In this document: piece by piece, positions 12,357-23,400 of the stretch
Layout: the number at the start of each line of letters is the position of its first letter
Numbering within the stretch: position 1 is the first letter of the stretch
Source of the DNA: Erythrobasidium yunnanense
Lineage: Eukaryota > Basidiomycota > Cystobasidiomycetes > Erythrobasidiales > Erythrobasidiaceae
Reading direction: 5' to 3'
Assembly: GCA_001600175.1 (NCBI GenBank)
Contig: BCJC01000008.1
Coordinates: forward strand, 188,781 to 252,780
Length of the DNA: 64,000 nt
Translations under genes and position numbers: made by a program
The notes under the pieces: model-generated
Told to the model about the DNA's origin: nothing
What the model saw: only the letters and a program-made list of their open reading frames with translations
The model's database searches: none

Positions 12357-12923
12357 TTTGTGATGTGTCTATCGGCTATTGCTTCCTCTGATCTTGGGCC
12401 CTGCGACTGCCTCTTGTTTTCGCTGTCTGTCAATATCCCGGCTCGTACACCAGCAAGGCAGCATGAAGGGTACGATTCGCCGACGTTCCAGTAGTACCTG
12501 AAGATGGATATGGTAGAGAACACTGCTCTGCGCCGACTTCGTTGTTGCTGGCAGGGTCGAGACTTGCGGGAAAAGCTACGGGATGTGGGGAACAGAAGGA
12601 CGCTGAACGGCTTTGTGAAGCTTCGAGTATCTGGTAGATATTGAGGAAGTCGGTACCGGGAGGAAAGTAAAGGAAGAATTGGTCAAGAAATCAACAACGA
12701 GAGAGACCAACCATCTGACGCTCTTAACAGATCTAAAGCTTCCTCGATCTCACACTTTCTACTCTTCACAAAGCAAAGTCCATTCCATCCTCCCTGACCC
12801 TTACCCTTTCTCTGCCTCTCCCTTGTTCGTGCCGCTGCTCGATGCCCTTGTCAGCGACTTTCGATGGCCTACCCTCTGCTGCTGCTCTGCCTGTTGTGGT
12901 TCATCAACCCACTGTCATCAACA
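12357..12923. promoter_or_regulatory. Divergent upstream region, DHCR24-like gene / small + gene
   Basis: 567 bases between two outward-facing starts. The right half (about 12750-12900) is pyrimidine-rich, a common feature just upstream of fungal starts. No coding potential is convincing. Confidence 0.4.
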
Positions 12924-13423
12924 TGGCAGCCCGACTAGCCACTACCAGACTGCTTACACCAGCACGACCCGCAGTGCGCCGATTCAGCACCCAGGGGGCT
13001 CGTGATGCCCTCATGTACCATACGGACCCAACCCGTATCAGACAGACGTCAAGGACTATAGGCCTTGGCTTTTCTGCCATCAATTTAGGCCATCAGGGCC
13101 TTCGATATTATCGGTCTGGATCCTGCAGCGACGCCTCATACGAAGCTTCTGACACCTCAAGCATAAGCTCAGCCAGCAGTCCACCATCTCCGTTGCTGCC
13201 GGATCGGCGTCAACCGGTGACACCTATCAGAGAAAACACGCCGACAACTTTCCAACGACTCTTTATGGGTTACCCACAGATGCTACCGACGCCGACACAG
13301 AGACGAAGACCGCTGAATCTTAAAGGACAGAGTCATAGAGTTACCAAATCTGCGATGAGAGACACCCAATCTCTCGTCTTGAGAGGTGCTGCACGCGGGC
13401 GGTCAGCATCGACGCTTTTCTAG
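12924..13423 (+). CDS. Putative mitochondrial orphan protein
   Basis: Not recognised. The ATG at 12924 opens a strong mitochondrial-type presequence (MAARLATTRLLTPARPAVRR, then FSTQG). The frame then runs open to 13423 but turns into Ser/Pro-rich sequence that looks poorly constrained. Candidate donor and acceptor pairs lie at 13009-13090. One alternative splice gives a short protein ending GLDPAATPHTKLLTPQA, so the exon structure is open. The presequence is the part I trust. The gene is convergent with the minus-strand orphan at 13536. Confidence 0.4.
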
Positions 13424-13535
13424 ATACCCATACCTATCATGTATGAGTCTTCGAAATGTCATCTCTTGACTGTCGAACGCCAAACATCTTTTGTAAGACC
13501 AGCTTACATCTTCTCACATTGACAACGAGCAGCCT

Positions 13536-13997
13536 CTAAGCCATGCTGGCTTTCTGTATAGCAGAAAAATTGGCATTCGAGTACGTAAAGCTCGCTAGTT
13601 TCCCAGTATACTTGTCCACCAAGGCTGTTACACTGATCATACCGTTCGGAGCAGCTTCGACAATGCGCTTGTGTTTGATCGGATCGAAGCCAGTCGAAAA
13701 GCCAGCGGAACGCATGATAGGCTGTCTGACGCTGCTGAAAGTAGACGTGGGGAGTATGAGCTCTCCGTCACAGACACGGACCTGACTGCCTGGAGGTTTC
13801 GCAAGTATAGGATTCTGCTGGGCTTTGATAGGCGTAAAATAAATCTTGTCGAATTGGGGATGGCCTTGAGTCGCTCGGATCCTGCCGGTACAGGGTATCC
13901 TCTCGAGACTACTACTTTCGAGAGAATTAATACCAGAGGGAGTGGTCGATGCTGCCCGTGCCAGACGGGGAAGGGTTCGGAGTAGGCGGCTAGACAT
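13536..13997 (-). CDS. Putative mitochondrial orphan protein, 153 aa
   Basis: Not recognised. The start at 13997 (MSSRLLRTLPRLARAASTT) gives an amphipathic Arg-rich mitochondrial presequence; the frame is open further upstream to 14099, but that start would hide the presequence. The body has HPQFDKIYFTPIKAQQNPI, VRVCDGELILPTSTFSSVRQ and GFSTGFDPIKHKRIVEAAP, all without cysteine pairs, membrane helices or a known fold. No intron is needed. A mitochondrial ribosomal or respiratory accessory subunit would fit the size, but nothing in the sequence proves this. Confidence 0.55.
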   Translation of the reverse strand: MSSRLLRTLPRLARAASTTPSGINSLESSSLERIPCTGRIRATQGHPQFDKIYFTPIKAQQNPILAKPPGSQVRVCDGELILPTSTFSSVRQPIMRSAGFSTGFDPIKHKRIVEAAPNGMISVTALVDKYTGKLASFTYSNANFSAIQKASMA

Positions 13998-14175
13998 GGT
14001 GTAGTACGGTTGCGCGGAGCTCAACAGAGAGTAGGATGCAATAAGCTCTAAGGACTGGTCCTCAGCGGGGTATAAGGCTTGCAAAGCATCAAAGGGCAAG
14101 ATCAGGTGATGACGGGGTGGAGGATGTCATCCGGTCCTTGAGAACGCGCGTGTTGAATTGAATGGTAACAAATTT

Positions 14176-14637
14176 TTACCATTTCGCAATTTGCTCCTGC
14201 CTCACACTTGGGGCGCTCTTGCCAAAGCTGATCATTCTCCTGATGTCTTCCTCCGATCCACCATCAGCAAGATATCGTAGGGCCAATGTTCGCGAGTGGC
14301 CAGTAAAGCCTTCTGCGCTCAAGAACTCGTCGATGGTGGGACGGGCGCTGGCTTTGCTTTCGAGATTGCTGCTAGTTGATTCCAAGGCTAGCCATTTCTT
14401 CACGGTTCCAGAAGAAAAGCCTTGCGAGTTTCCGGCGCCTTTAGCTCGGGGTTCAGCTGCAGGCACCTTCTGAGGGGTCGCAGATAGCTTGGGTTCGGAG
14501 GTTGATATCTGTGTCCGTTTCCGTGCGTATGATATGTCTCCGGTTCCCTCGTCGGAAGTGTTCGCTACAGAGATGCTGGCGGATCTCGAAGCGCGCGTTG
14601 TAGTGCTGTTACTGACGCTGTTTCTGTTGCTGCTCAT
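14176..14637 (-). CDS. Ser-rich orphan, tandem paralog A
   Basis: A 153-residue protein of unknown function, starting MSSNRNSVSNSTTTRASRS. It shares a set of blocks with the next gene upstream (15286-16257): an M-x-SN-x-N start, ISYARK in the first third, QGFSSGTVKKWLALES in the middle, and a C-terminal helix-like region SRTLALRYLADGGSEEDIRR. Between the blocks it is Ser/Thr/Ala-rich and probably disordered. No signal peptide or membrane helix. The frame stays open upstream to 14928 without a convincing ATG. The aligned ATG in paralog B supports the start at 14637. Confidence 0.55.
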   Translation of the reverse strand: MSSNRNSVSNSTTTRASRSASISVANTSDEGTGDISYARKRTQISTSEPKLSATPQKVPAAEPRAKGAGNSQGFSSGTVKKWLALESTSSNLESKASARPTIDEFLSAEGFTGHSRTLALRYLADGGSEEDIRRMISFGKSAPSVRQEQIAKW

Positions 14638-14699
14638 CTGAGATTGTGGTGTATGAACTCGGCTTGATGTTGACCCTAACCTGGGCATTGTCTTATCCC

Positions 14700-15130
14700 A
14701 AGTCTTATTCTTGTAGATGCAGAGCCAACCAGTCGCTGCTATAGCGTTGTTGCCTAGGCAGCGTGCTACAAGGGTAGTAAGGCCTCTTGTGAATTTGCCA
14801 TTGAGGTCAGCAAAGGGGCCAGCACCTTTATACAGGTAGTTTGGCAGACGTTCCGTTCGGATCGTTCGAGAGAAATCTGTACAGCTAGACAGTCCAGTTG
14901 ATCGATACCATTGTTCTGTCGATTGCACATATCTGGTATGCGCATACCTGAGGGTAAGCCGGATAGTCAGCTGCAGGCCTTACCGAAAGGCTGTTATTTT
15001 CAAAGTCACCTTTAGGGGACCACGCCATATCGATATGTACGGAACAGACTGTTCGGTTTATCTGGGGTTCTTCGAAGTAATCGATGACGACCAGCCAGAC
15101 CTTGACGGACGAAGGGACGGGAAAGAATTC
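14700..15130 (-). repeat. Duplicated 5' flank of paralog A
   Basis: This upstream stretch can be matched by eye with 16380-16760. Both copies contain near-identical short blocks in the same order: a GTAGNAA...CCTCTTGT block, CCATTGTTCTGTC, and the 16-base block TTCGAAGTAATCGATG/C (near 15070 here, near 16710 in the other copy). On the minus strand the last block reads IDYFE-x-P in both copies. This shows the duplication took in upstream sequence as well as the gene. Confidence 0.55.
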
Positions 15131-15285
15131 CGAGCATGTCAATGGTTATAAGCTCACTGAAAGAGGAAACTAATCAGATATCTATATGGGGGCTGTTATG
15201 AGCGGTTGTAAAGCATCGAAGGGTTCAATCAGATCATCAAAGCTTGTAATGTGGTATCCGGTCTCTACTTGCGAAATGAATACAA

Positions 15286-16257
15286 TCAAGATACATTGAC
15301 GCTGCCCCAGACAGCGGACGAATGCACTTCAGCTGAAGCGGGTGTGAAGCCTGTGTTTGGCTGCTTCGATCTTGAAATGGTGCCCTTGAGCTGGAAGGCT
15401 CCTGGACCAGACATCGATATAGGGATACGCTGTTTCGTTTGACTGATCCAGTTCTGACTGCCACCAGGTGTCTGCCAGACCTCTTTGTCGATCGAGTTCG
15501 TTCCGCCAGGAGTTGAACTGTTCACAGTCGAACGAGCAATCTGACCATGTGGCGCGAGAGGTGTGGATGGGTTTGGCTCTATGCCAGTTGACATCGTCTT
15601 GATGTTAAAGTAGCCGTCTCCAGTCTCAAAGTCGACTTTGCTACTTCTTCTCGCACCTGAAGATCCTGACTTGGTTCTGCGAAGTATGTCCCTCAGGTTT
15701 TTGCCGTCATTTTCCGAGACACCGGCATCAACAGCTTGTTCAGCTATGACTCGAACCTGTTCATTCATGCCTTGAGCGGTTGAAATCCGCAAGACATCGT
15801 TATTGCTGGTGCTGAGGGATTGGTGCAGCCGCCCGACCTGTGATCGGATAGTGACGGGCAGATGAACAGATCCTTGTCGGGAGCTGGTACTTGCTTGACG
15901 CTCAGGATTGGGTGCGGGCCTGGGAGAGTTAGAGGAAGTACTGAACCTTCGCTTATGGGAATGGTCGGCGGGTCCTTTGGCTTTGCTAGCAGGCTTGCTG
16001 CTAGCTGGCTCATCAGCTAGCCACTGTTTGACAGTTGTGCTGTCAAAGCCCATCGAGTTTTGACGATGTTTTGTTGGTCTGGCCTGGCCTGCAGGCTGCT
16101 TGCGGTTGGCTGCTGATGGATTTGGTCTGGGGGACGACATCTGTCCATCCTTGCGTGCGTATGAGGTCGGTCCATACTCCTCCCCGGTGAAGTCGTCCGC
16201 TTCACGGAAACTGGCGGCTGGTGTGCGGCGCTGTGTGTTGTTACCGTTACTGTTCAT
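15286..16257 (-). CDS. Ser/Pro-rich orphan, tandem paralog B
   Basis: A 323-residue protein of unknown function, starting MNSNGNNTQRRTPAASF. It matches paralog A at TSYARK, at MGFDSTTVKQWLADEPASS and at QVRVIAEQAVDAGVSENDGKN, each followed by similar spacing. It carries about 110 extra C-terminal residues (Gly/Ser/Pro-rich, with VWQTPGGSQNW) that A lacks. There is no intron in the frame. The blocks look like two short conserved motifs set in disordered sequence, which suits a scaffold or regulatory protein, but the function is unknown. The nearest gene upstream is Rho2, divergent. Confidence 0.6.
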   Translation of the reverse strand: MNSNGNNTQRRTPAASFREADDFTGEEYGPTSYARKDGQMSSPRPNPSAANRKQPAGQARPTKHRQNSMGFDSTTVKQWLADEPASSKPASKAKGPADHSHKRRFSTSSNSPRPAPNPERQASTSSRQGSVHLPVTIRSQVGRLHQSLSTSNNDVLRISTAQGMNEQVRVIAEQAVDAGVSENDGKNLRDILRRTKSGSSGARRSSKVDFETGDGYFNIKTMSTGIEPNPSTPLAPHGQIARSTVNSSTPGGTNSIDKEVWQTPGGSQNWISQTKQRIPISMSGPGAFQLKGTISRSKQPNTGFTPASAEVHSSAVWGSVNVS

Positions 16258-16379
16258 GTCTGCTTGCGATGATCAGCTTGTTTACTGGTCTGCTAACTTG
16301 TATGCTTACTGTTTTTTATCTTGTTCTTGTGAGGAGTAAAGCCAAGCAATCGTAGCGGGAGCCTCGTTTTGTAGGCAAC

Positions 16380-16760
16380 TCTCTAGAAGGGTAATAGCAC
16401 CTCTTGTACAGAGGCCCTTCAAGCGAGCAACCTTTGCTGATACCTATGCGGACTTAGGAGAGGCTCCGTTCAGATTGTTTAAAGGTAGACTCTCTAGAGC
16501 GGGACAGTTCCAGTTTCCAGATGCCATTGTTCTGTCAAAGGCTGGAGCACTTGCATGCCTCAAGCAGTTCAAGGCAGCCAAGCAGCAGCAGCAGCAGCAG
16601 CAGCTGTCGAGCTAGAGGGAGCTTTTCGACGCGCTGAACCATAGCTGCGAGCGGAGTTATGCTCATGAGACCGTACGATAGTACTCAGATAGGCTGTTCC
16701 GCTTATATGAGGTGTTTCGAAGTAATCGATCCGGACCGTTTCGTCCTTGACGCTCTCTCG
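16380..16760 (-). repeat. Duplicated 5' flank of paralog B
   Basis: Partner of the 14700-15130 segment, with the same blocks in the same order. It lies between the start of paralog B and the divergent Rho2 gene and includes a trinucleotide run. Whether it is an untranslated leader, a promoter or a lost 5' exon cannot be told from sequence alone. Neither copy has an ATG in the IDYFE frame. Confidence 0.55.
16581..16604. repeat. (AGC)8 trinucleotide microsatellite
   Basis: Eight uninterrupted AGC units. On the minus strand they read GCT and would encode eight alanines in a short open frame (16569-16766) that is probably not translated. No such run is present in the matching copy near 14900-15000. 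Confidence 0.85.
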
Positions 16761-16846
16761 ACTCACTCAACAGCCTCCCTTGGCTAGGCTCCCAAGTTGG
16801 GTAGAGAGAGCATCGTCGTCCATCGCAGAAGTCAGTCAGATCCAGC

Positions 16847-18018
16847 ATGGCGCCAGCAGCAGTGAGCGAGCTTCGTTCGGGTTTTGGGGGGAAATCCATG
16901 AGCGATTGGAGCTGACCGGCCGCGCCGTCTTCAGATTCGCAGGAAGCTCGTTATCGTCGGTTAGTCGTCAGCATCCACCTCATGCATCCCTTGGATCAAC
17001 CAGACCAGCGTCGTTCAATCCTGCTGGCCCGCCCGAATGCCATCATTTTGGCTCGAACACCAAGCCGCGACTACCGAACTGACGCATGCTCTTCCATGTC
17101 TTGATAATACTCAACAGGCGACGGTGCGTGCGGCAAGACGTCCCTGCTATGCGTGTTCGCCATGGGCGAGTTTCCAAAGTACGTCCGCAGCCAAACCACG
17201 TTTGACCGGGGACTGAGCTTACACGAAACGCGCTGCGAGCAGAGAATATCATCCTACCATCTTCGAGAACTACGTCGCAGAGATCAGGTAAGCCAAACAT
17301 GTCGTAGGTATGCCCGGGCCGGCCTGACTGCTGGATCGTCATGAAACCAGATTGGACGGCAAGCCAGTCCAGCTCGCGCTGTGGGATACTGCAGGGCAAG
17401 AGGAATATGAGGTGAGGTGCACTGACACTGGCCCATCGCCAAAGCTGACTTTTCATTGGGTCTCGGCAGCGTCTGCGGCCTCTTTCTTATTCGAAATCAC
17501 ATATCATCCTTATTGGCTTCAGTCTCGACACTCCTGACTCTCTAGAGAATGTTCAAGTCAAGTGGATCGAGGAGGTCCGCAGTATATGCGGGTCGCACGT
17601 CCCGGTCATGCTGGTCGGCCTGAAAAAGGATCTGCGCGATGCCGCAGAAGCTGCAAATCCAGAGCAGCCTCTTGATCCTGCGCGCTGGGTTACTCGGGAG
17701 CGGGTACGGCATCATTGTCAACACAATTGAATTCCGCTAACGCGGGCGTACCGGCTCTTCTGCTCACTCCAGGGCGAAGAAGTCAGTCGAGAGATTCGTG
17801 CTAAGCACTACAAGGAATGCTCTGCGCTACGTATGGACGGTGTTGACGAGATATTCGAAGCCGCCACGCGCCAAGCCATGCTGGTCCGCTCTACTCCCTC
17901 ACACAACCCGTCCTCTTCCATGAATGCATCAGGAGCAGATGGCGATATGCGCAAGGGTGCATACGATAATGGCAAGACTGCAGGAGAGCAAAGCAAGGGC
18001 TGCTGCATCATCCTCTAG
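16847..18018 (+). CDS. RHO2: Rho2-type small GTPase
   Basis: A Rho-family GTPase, a membrane-bound switch for cell-wall synthesis and polarity. Splicing gives a 15-base first exon (MAPAA, 16847-16861), then exon 16935-16959 and exon 3 from 17118. Motifs in order: P-loop GDGACGKTS, effector loop with Thr in YHPTIFENY, DTAGQEEYERLRPLSY (G3), and DTPDSLENVQ. At G4 the usual TKxD is replaced by LKKD, as in other Rho proteins. The SAL-type G5 motif (ECSALRMDGVDEIFEAATR) follows. The C-terminus is a CaaX box, CCIIL, read as C-I-I-L with an adjacent Cys that may be palmitoylated; a terminal Leu favours geranylgeranylation. AGQEEYERLRP and the CCII ending match fission-yeast Rho2 better than Rho1 or Rho3. 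Five or more introns, one right after codon 5. Confidence 0.9.
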
Positions 18019-18261
18019 CCTATGGCCTCAGTTTCTTGGCGAGACAGCTCGATTCTGACATACACTTCCTCTATTGTCGTATCATCTACATACATCATCT
18101 CTGTATCGTACGTTCTCCTACGTTTCTCATATGCCTGCCATCAAGCTTCGATCGATGACAATGACAACACTAACCGAAACCTCTGTGCTACTCGACTCTC
18201 TTCCCGAAGACGACCTTCCATCCCAGGTAGCCATAACCATATCGAGCTTTGTGTCGTCTGG

Positions 18262-19740
18262 TCACCTCCAATCGCAGTTTCTGCTCTTCTTGAAGAAGAC
18301 TTGCATTCCATCGCGCAAGCGACGACCCGGTTTTATGACATCGGCGAGGACCTCGAAGCCCTCTGCACCCTCTTCTACAACCACTATTAGGTCGAAAAGT
18401 CTCTCGCATTCGAACGGCTTGCCTTTGAAGTCGAATTCATCGTCGAATTCCCAGGTAATAACAAGCGTCCTGACATCCGGAAGTATCCATCTGATATCCT
18501 CCTCCAACTCCCTCACAGAAAGCGAAAGGTAGTTCACGCTAATGTCCAATTTATGTGCCTTGTCCATATCTTTCAGAGCTTCCAGAGCAGCCGGGTAAAC
18601 AGCCGTCGAGACTTGGTGAAAGCGATACCATGTATGCTCCGGAGAGCTAGAAGCGATACTCTCTAGTCCATTTTGACTGTATTGGCACATCTCGGATATA
18701 TATAAGCGAGATAAGTTCGGCATAGCTGGCCATTCAACAAGCTCGTGGAAGTTGCCGTTTGGAAAGCTCAACTCCATGAGCCTTGGAAACCATAGATTGG
18801 CCTTTTGCTTTGGCTCGAGGCATGACGGCCGGATATTGAGGCGCATCATCTCGAGGGTATCGCTAGTCTTCATCATAAAAGGCCATATGCCACTCGTCTC
18901 ATTCTCCACGTATCCGTTGTCTGTCCAAAATAGCTCCGGCAAGTGCATATTGATGCTAGCCGGCCGACTCTGCGAAATCTGAGATTCTACGGCCTTCGGT
19001 AACCAGTCTTGTGGCTCTGACGCAGGCAGCATGCAGTTCCCCAGCAGTATACAGACGACTTTGTCTACTGATGTGATCTTGAAGTAAATGCTCGCATCGA
19101 TGACCGCGTCGAGGATACGGAAATCTACGCAGGGTACTTGCAAGAGAAATTCCAGACGTGTATCGAAAGACCAAAATGAACCTGCTGAGACGTCATACAC
19201 TTGCGCCTTGACATATACAGCGAGCCTGGTGTGTGCTTGATGGAGGGTCTGTGTAAGAAGTGGAAGGTCTCGCGCGGTCGCAGGAACGTCGCCTTCTGCA
19301 GAAAGCTTCATTGCGGTGGTCCCTTTTCTCTGCATATCCGTACCGATAGTCATAATCTCTGAAGAGATAGGCAGGACGAAGATCCTGAACTCGATCGACT
19401 TTAATTCTCGGCAATGCCCAAGAAGCGTAGTGAGGTCTCTTGTCCAGAGTGGATCGTCTGGACGCAACAGTATGTCTATGTCGCGTTGATGATGCATAAT
19501 CCTCACTGGATCCGGGCTTGCAAGGATTTCGTGGGCTAAACGCCAATCAACCTTGAGGCGGCCTAGCGGATAGCGAAACTTTCGAGTTGATTATCAGCAT
19601 CCATTGATGAGACGAATCGCGTGTTGCCTTACAGTTGCTATACGCGTAGTATGGCTGCACAGACTGAACTGCGCTGCTGTGTCCCTGTCAAGGATGCTTG
19701 CTATGCTTTCCAGCAAGTCCAGGGCTAGTGACTTGTCCAT
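18262..19740 (-). CDS. F-box/LRR-like orphan protein
   Basis: About 470 residues in two exons. The start at 19740 (MDKSLALDLLESIASILDRD) opens an F-box-like helical segment, followed by AAQFSLCSHTTRIAT. After a GTAAGG...AAAG intron (about 19570-19640) the frame continues FRYPLGRLKVDWRLAHEILA. The rest has loosely spaced Leu-rich segments (LRISEMCQ-type) and a run of family-like hydrophobic blocks ending ADVIKPGRRLRDGMQVFF. This layout is typical of the many lineage-specific basidiomycete F-box proteins, which would recruit targets to an SCF ubiquitin ligase. The F-box itself is weak, so that call is tentative. It is convergent with Rho2. Confidence 0.55.
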
Positions 19741-20460
19741 CCCGGCAGGGAAACATATAAGGGTGTGCAGTGGAGTGCGCAAGAGAGTTCGAAGGAGGCG
19801 TTCTCGCTTGCTGCAAATCCGGGAAGGTCTGCAGACGATCTGCCCTACCGTCGAACAGTCAGCATCGCCGAAGATTTTGGAGTTGCTTTCCCGATCTTTA
19901 GTCCTTTTCTAAAGTGTTAAGTACTTCTCGCTACTGAGCACAGTGTTAAGAGGGTAAATAGGCTACTGTCGCAAGCGGCGTTAGGACTATTTGCGAGAGT
20001 GAACTCGATAGGAAGCTGGCAAATGGCTGATATGTTCTTGTTTCATATCGCGAGACAAAGGTAATATGTAGAAGCGGAACTCCACGTAGATGGTTCAGAC
20101 CGAATGCGATCATGCGTGAAAACTTGCTTGATAGGTTACAGTCGGCGCACGGCTAGTGGGCCACACTGCCGAAATATGCATTGAATGATCTTGCTTGCTA
20201 CAGGGCATTGACTTTCACAGTGCTGACGGAAGTGGATTGCAGGCGCTTGTCGCGAGTCGTCTTTCGCGAAGAGGGCTGCCGTCTCGAACGATGAAAGATA
20301 AAGGCAGAAGCAGATCGTATAAGGACAGATAGATACGCCAACTACGACGCTTTTTGGGTTCAATTGAGGGTCTTTAGGCTTTGTTTCGCGCGCACGAGGT
20401 TCTGCTTTTCAGCAACGATGATTTCGAGAGGGAAACTCGCGAAGAGACCGAGATACAGCT
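19741..20460. other. Intergenic region, nothing recognised
   Basis: 720 bases between the divergent F-box-like and Ras GEF genes. Short frames (for example 20136-20363 on the minus strand) lack motifs. It presumably holds both promoters. Confidence 0.5.
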
Positions 20461-23400
20461 ATGGCAGTCAGCGGTAGTCTTCAGATATCGCCAGAACGCG
20501 CAGGAATGGCCAGCGACTCGCCCATCAGCTCGCCCAGCTTGCGGGCCCCGTCGACCGAAGCTGAGCGCTGGACGTCTTCGCCTGCGACGAGCTACGACGA
20601 GGAAGAAGATGATATCCCATATGTAGCGGATGCTGGCTCATCAACGAAACCGTTCTCGAGCGGATTGCGAACAATGTCAAGAAACGAACCCTGGCGTGAT
20701 GATCCGAGCGCAACCAGCAATTCGATGCAGAAGAAGACCTCCGAAACATCTAGTAGCTCCAGACGTTGGCGTATACCTTTTGCGCGAACCAGCGCTATGC
20801 CATCCCCGTCCAACTCTCCCTCCTCTCCCTCGCGACAGATGGAGGATGACGATGGCAGTTTCGTCGAGACTACTTCAGCGCATGCTGCTCTTGCTCTTGC
20901 ACAGTACTGGAACGATGTCAAACGTAATGAAGATGCGAACGGCAAGGGAAAGGCTAGAGCAATTGAGCCAGAGCAGTATGTTGTTGCGGCCAGACTCGAA
21001 GATGGGAAGAAGGTTTACAGAATCAGGTATGTGTGCCGTTGGTAATCTGGTACAAGTGACGGCGATTCACTAAATCCGCCTTGCGAATCGGTTAGGCCCC
21101 GTACGCGACCCATAATGGATGAGCAGTCTGCCCATTCCGACACGAGGAATTCACTGCTTAAAGTACCTGGAAACCCATCTATCAGACTCACGCGCTCCAT
21201 TCCCAATCTTCGCGATCCTTCAAGCTCGACCAGCAATCAAACCCAGCTTTTACCCATCCTGCGGGACGAAGATGGCTTCTATAGACCGACAGCAGCGTTG
21301 CACGATCCTTCTACACATCTACAACTTCCGTTCGAGGCAAGTCACCATTTGTTGCCAAGTGCATCCTCAGGCCGTGGTAGATCTAGCAAGACCACGTTAC
21401 ACAGCGCAAGCAGCATACCAAACTTGAAGTCGCATAAAGATGCAGACGTCTTTGGGAAACTGCTAGGATGGAGCTACTCTGGCGGGCCGACCTCTGCGAC
21501 TGCATCAACCGCTGACGATGGCGCAGCTGCTGCACCTGCCACAGGGAACATGCATCACCAGCAGAGAATTAAGCACGAAGACCGACCCGTTGCACTCAGG
21601 ACCCCAGTCCTTTCGACTTTCGCTGAATCAGGCAAAGACACCGTTCGTCGGGTGCGAGATGGCGGCCCTTCTGGCGAGACAACACCGAAGACCAAGTCTT
21701 CGCCCTTTGGAGCTGGAGTTCGCCTTCCCTCCTCGCCTCGACTTCGTCGAAAGAAGAGCTTCAACCGGGGGCCAGAAAGCAAGAACACTTCGCCGGCTGC
21801 GAAGCAGTATCTACCCGCTTTTGAGAGTGGTCCTGAACTGTCCGAGGCTTCGAATCTAGATCAAGATGTCGTAGCTCCTGAAACGTACCGTTCTTTACGA
21901 GAGACCGCCAGCAGCGAAACGATACGGAATGCCTTTCAACCCCGTTCCTTCTCAGCGGCGCAAGCAGATTCCTCGCTCGATGCCACAGCAGATGATACCT
22001 GTACACCAGTAGGCGAGCGTGCAGATCCTTTTCCATCTACGCATCAGAACAGCAACTTCGATACCTCGATCTTCGATATTTTCCAGGATTTCGAGCACAG
22101 TGAGAGCGAGTCGGTCATACCGAGTACAAGCACTTCACGCGCAAGCCTGCATGTAGAGCCTGCGCTTTACAAGAGGCATGAGGTGAGTGCATGCATACTT
22201 ATCGAGTCTTCGATATATGTGCTTATGCATTGTGCAGCGTGGACTCAGCACATCGTCGATATCATCGACCATATCCCTTGCATCTGCCTCTTCTGCAGCG
22301 TCCAACAAAGAGGCAGCTCACAACATCACCGTCACAGCTGCGGCGAAGGACGATCCGCGTTTCGTGATCTGGGGCCTCAAGGCGCCTGTAAACCGACTCT
22401 CGGCACAGAAGGTCAAATCCGACACAGCGCTGCCGACAGTCCCTTCCCCCACAAGCGTTGCTTCTGCGGTGGGTAGTCAAACAAAGTCGAGCACTACAAG
22501 CAGACGCTGGAGTACCAGCCGTAGCCGATCTTCCATTCCTACAATGGAGAACTCCCCTAGTGTCTCCTCTCCTTCCTTCGACCATCAGTCTCAGCCTCAT
22601 CGGATATTGATGGCAGCAACCGTCGAGCGTTGGATAGCTGAGATGACCAGTCAGCTCAATCCGGATCTCAGGACCGACTTCTTCCTCACCTACCGGTCTT
22701 TCCTCACTCCATCTGCCCTATTAGACCTACTTTTATGTCGGTTTGAATGGGCTCTGCAAGGCGGTGAGACACCAGAGGATATCGCTGGACGACGTATCGT
22801 CAGAGTCCGTACCTCCGTAGTGATACGCCACTGGCTGCTTAACTACTTTCAAGAGGACTTTGTGCCAGACCGCAGCCTGCGTGTGAGCCTTACGAACTGG
22901 CTCAATAAGATGGGCAAAGACGCGAGGTTGAAGGCCAATCCTACCGATCTGAGGCTCATTAAATCTCTGAAGAAGGTAGTCAAGCAGTTGAAAGCAAACT
23001 ACGCAACAGTGAGGCCCGCTATCGTGCTACAAACGATCCTCGCTCCGCCGAAAGCAAGGGATGTTGATCAATCGCGTAGCAGAGCCAGTACCTTCTCCAG
23101 CATGCATTCTTTACAAGCTCTGCAAGAGGAAGCTGGGCCACGTCAAGTCAGCTTAGCTAGTCAGCTACCTAAAGAGAGTAGGGCAACCGCGAGTCACCTC
23201 GATCGGAAGGATGTCAGGACATCCTCTTCGGAAGATGATGTAGATCTGGATATCGATCTGCGGTCTGGAGGAGGCTACGACTCAGATGAGCATCCGAGTA
23301 TCCCGCAAGTCTTCCCAATCTCCCCGCCACGTCCGCACAGAACGTCTCCTACAGTTTCCAAACGGTCTCCGCGTCACCGAGACCGGTCCCTCCAGCTCAT

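Noticed and set aside
16569-16766. Short minus-strand frame with a poly-Ala run as a separate gene
   Set aside because: It lacks an ATG start, and the poly-Ala comes from the AGC microsatellite. It is better seen as part of the duplicated upstream flank.
19193-19546. Arg-rich minus-strand frame beside the F-box-like gene
   Set aside because: An alternative phase of the same exon. The other phase gives the longer continuous protein and a clean splice to the N-terminal exon.
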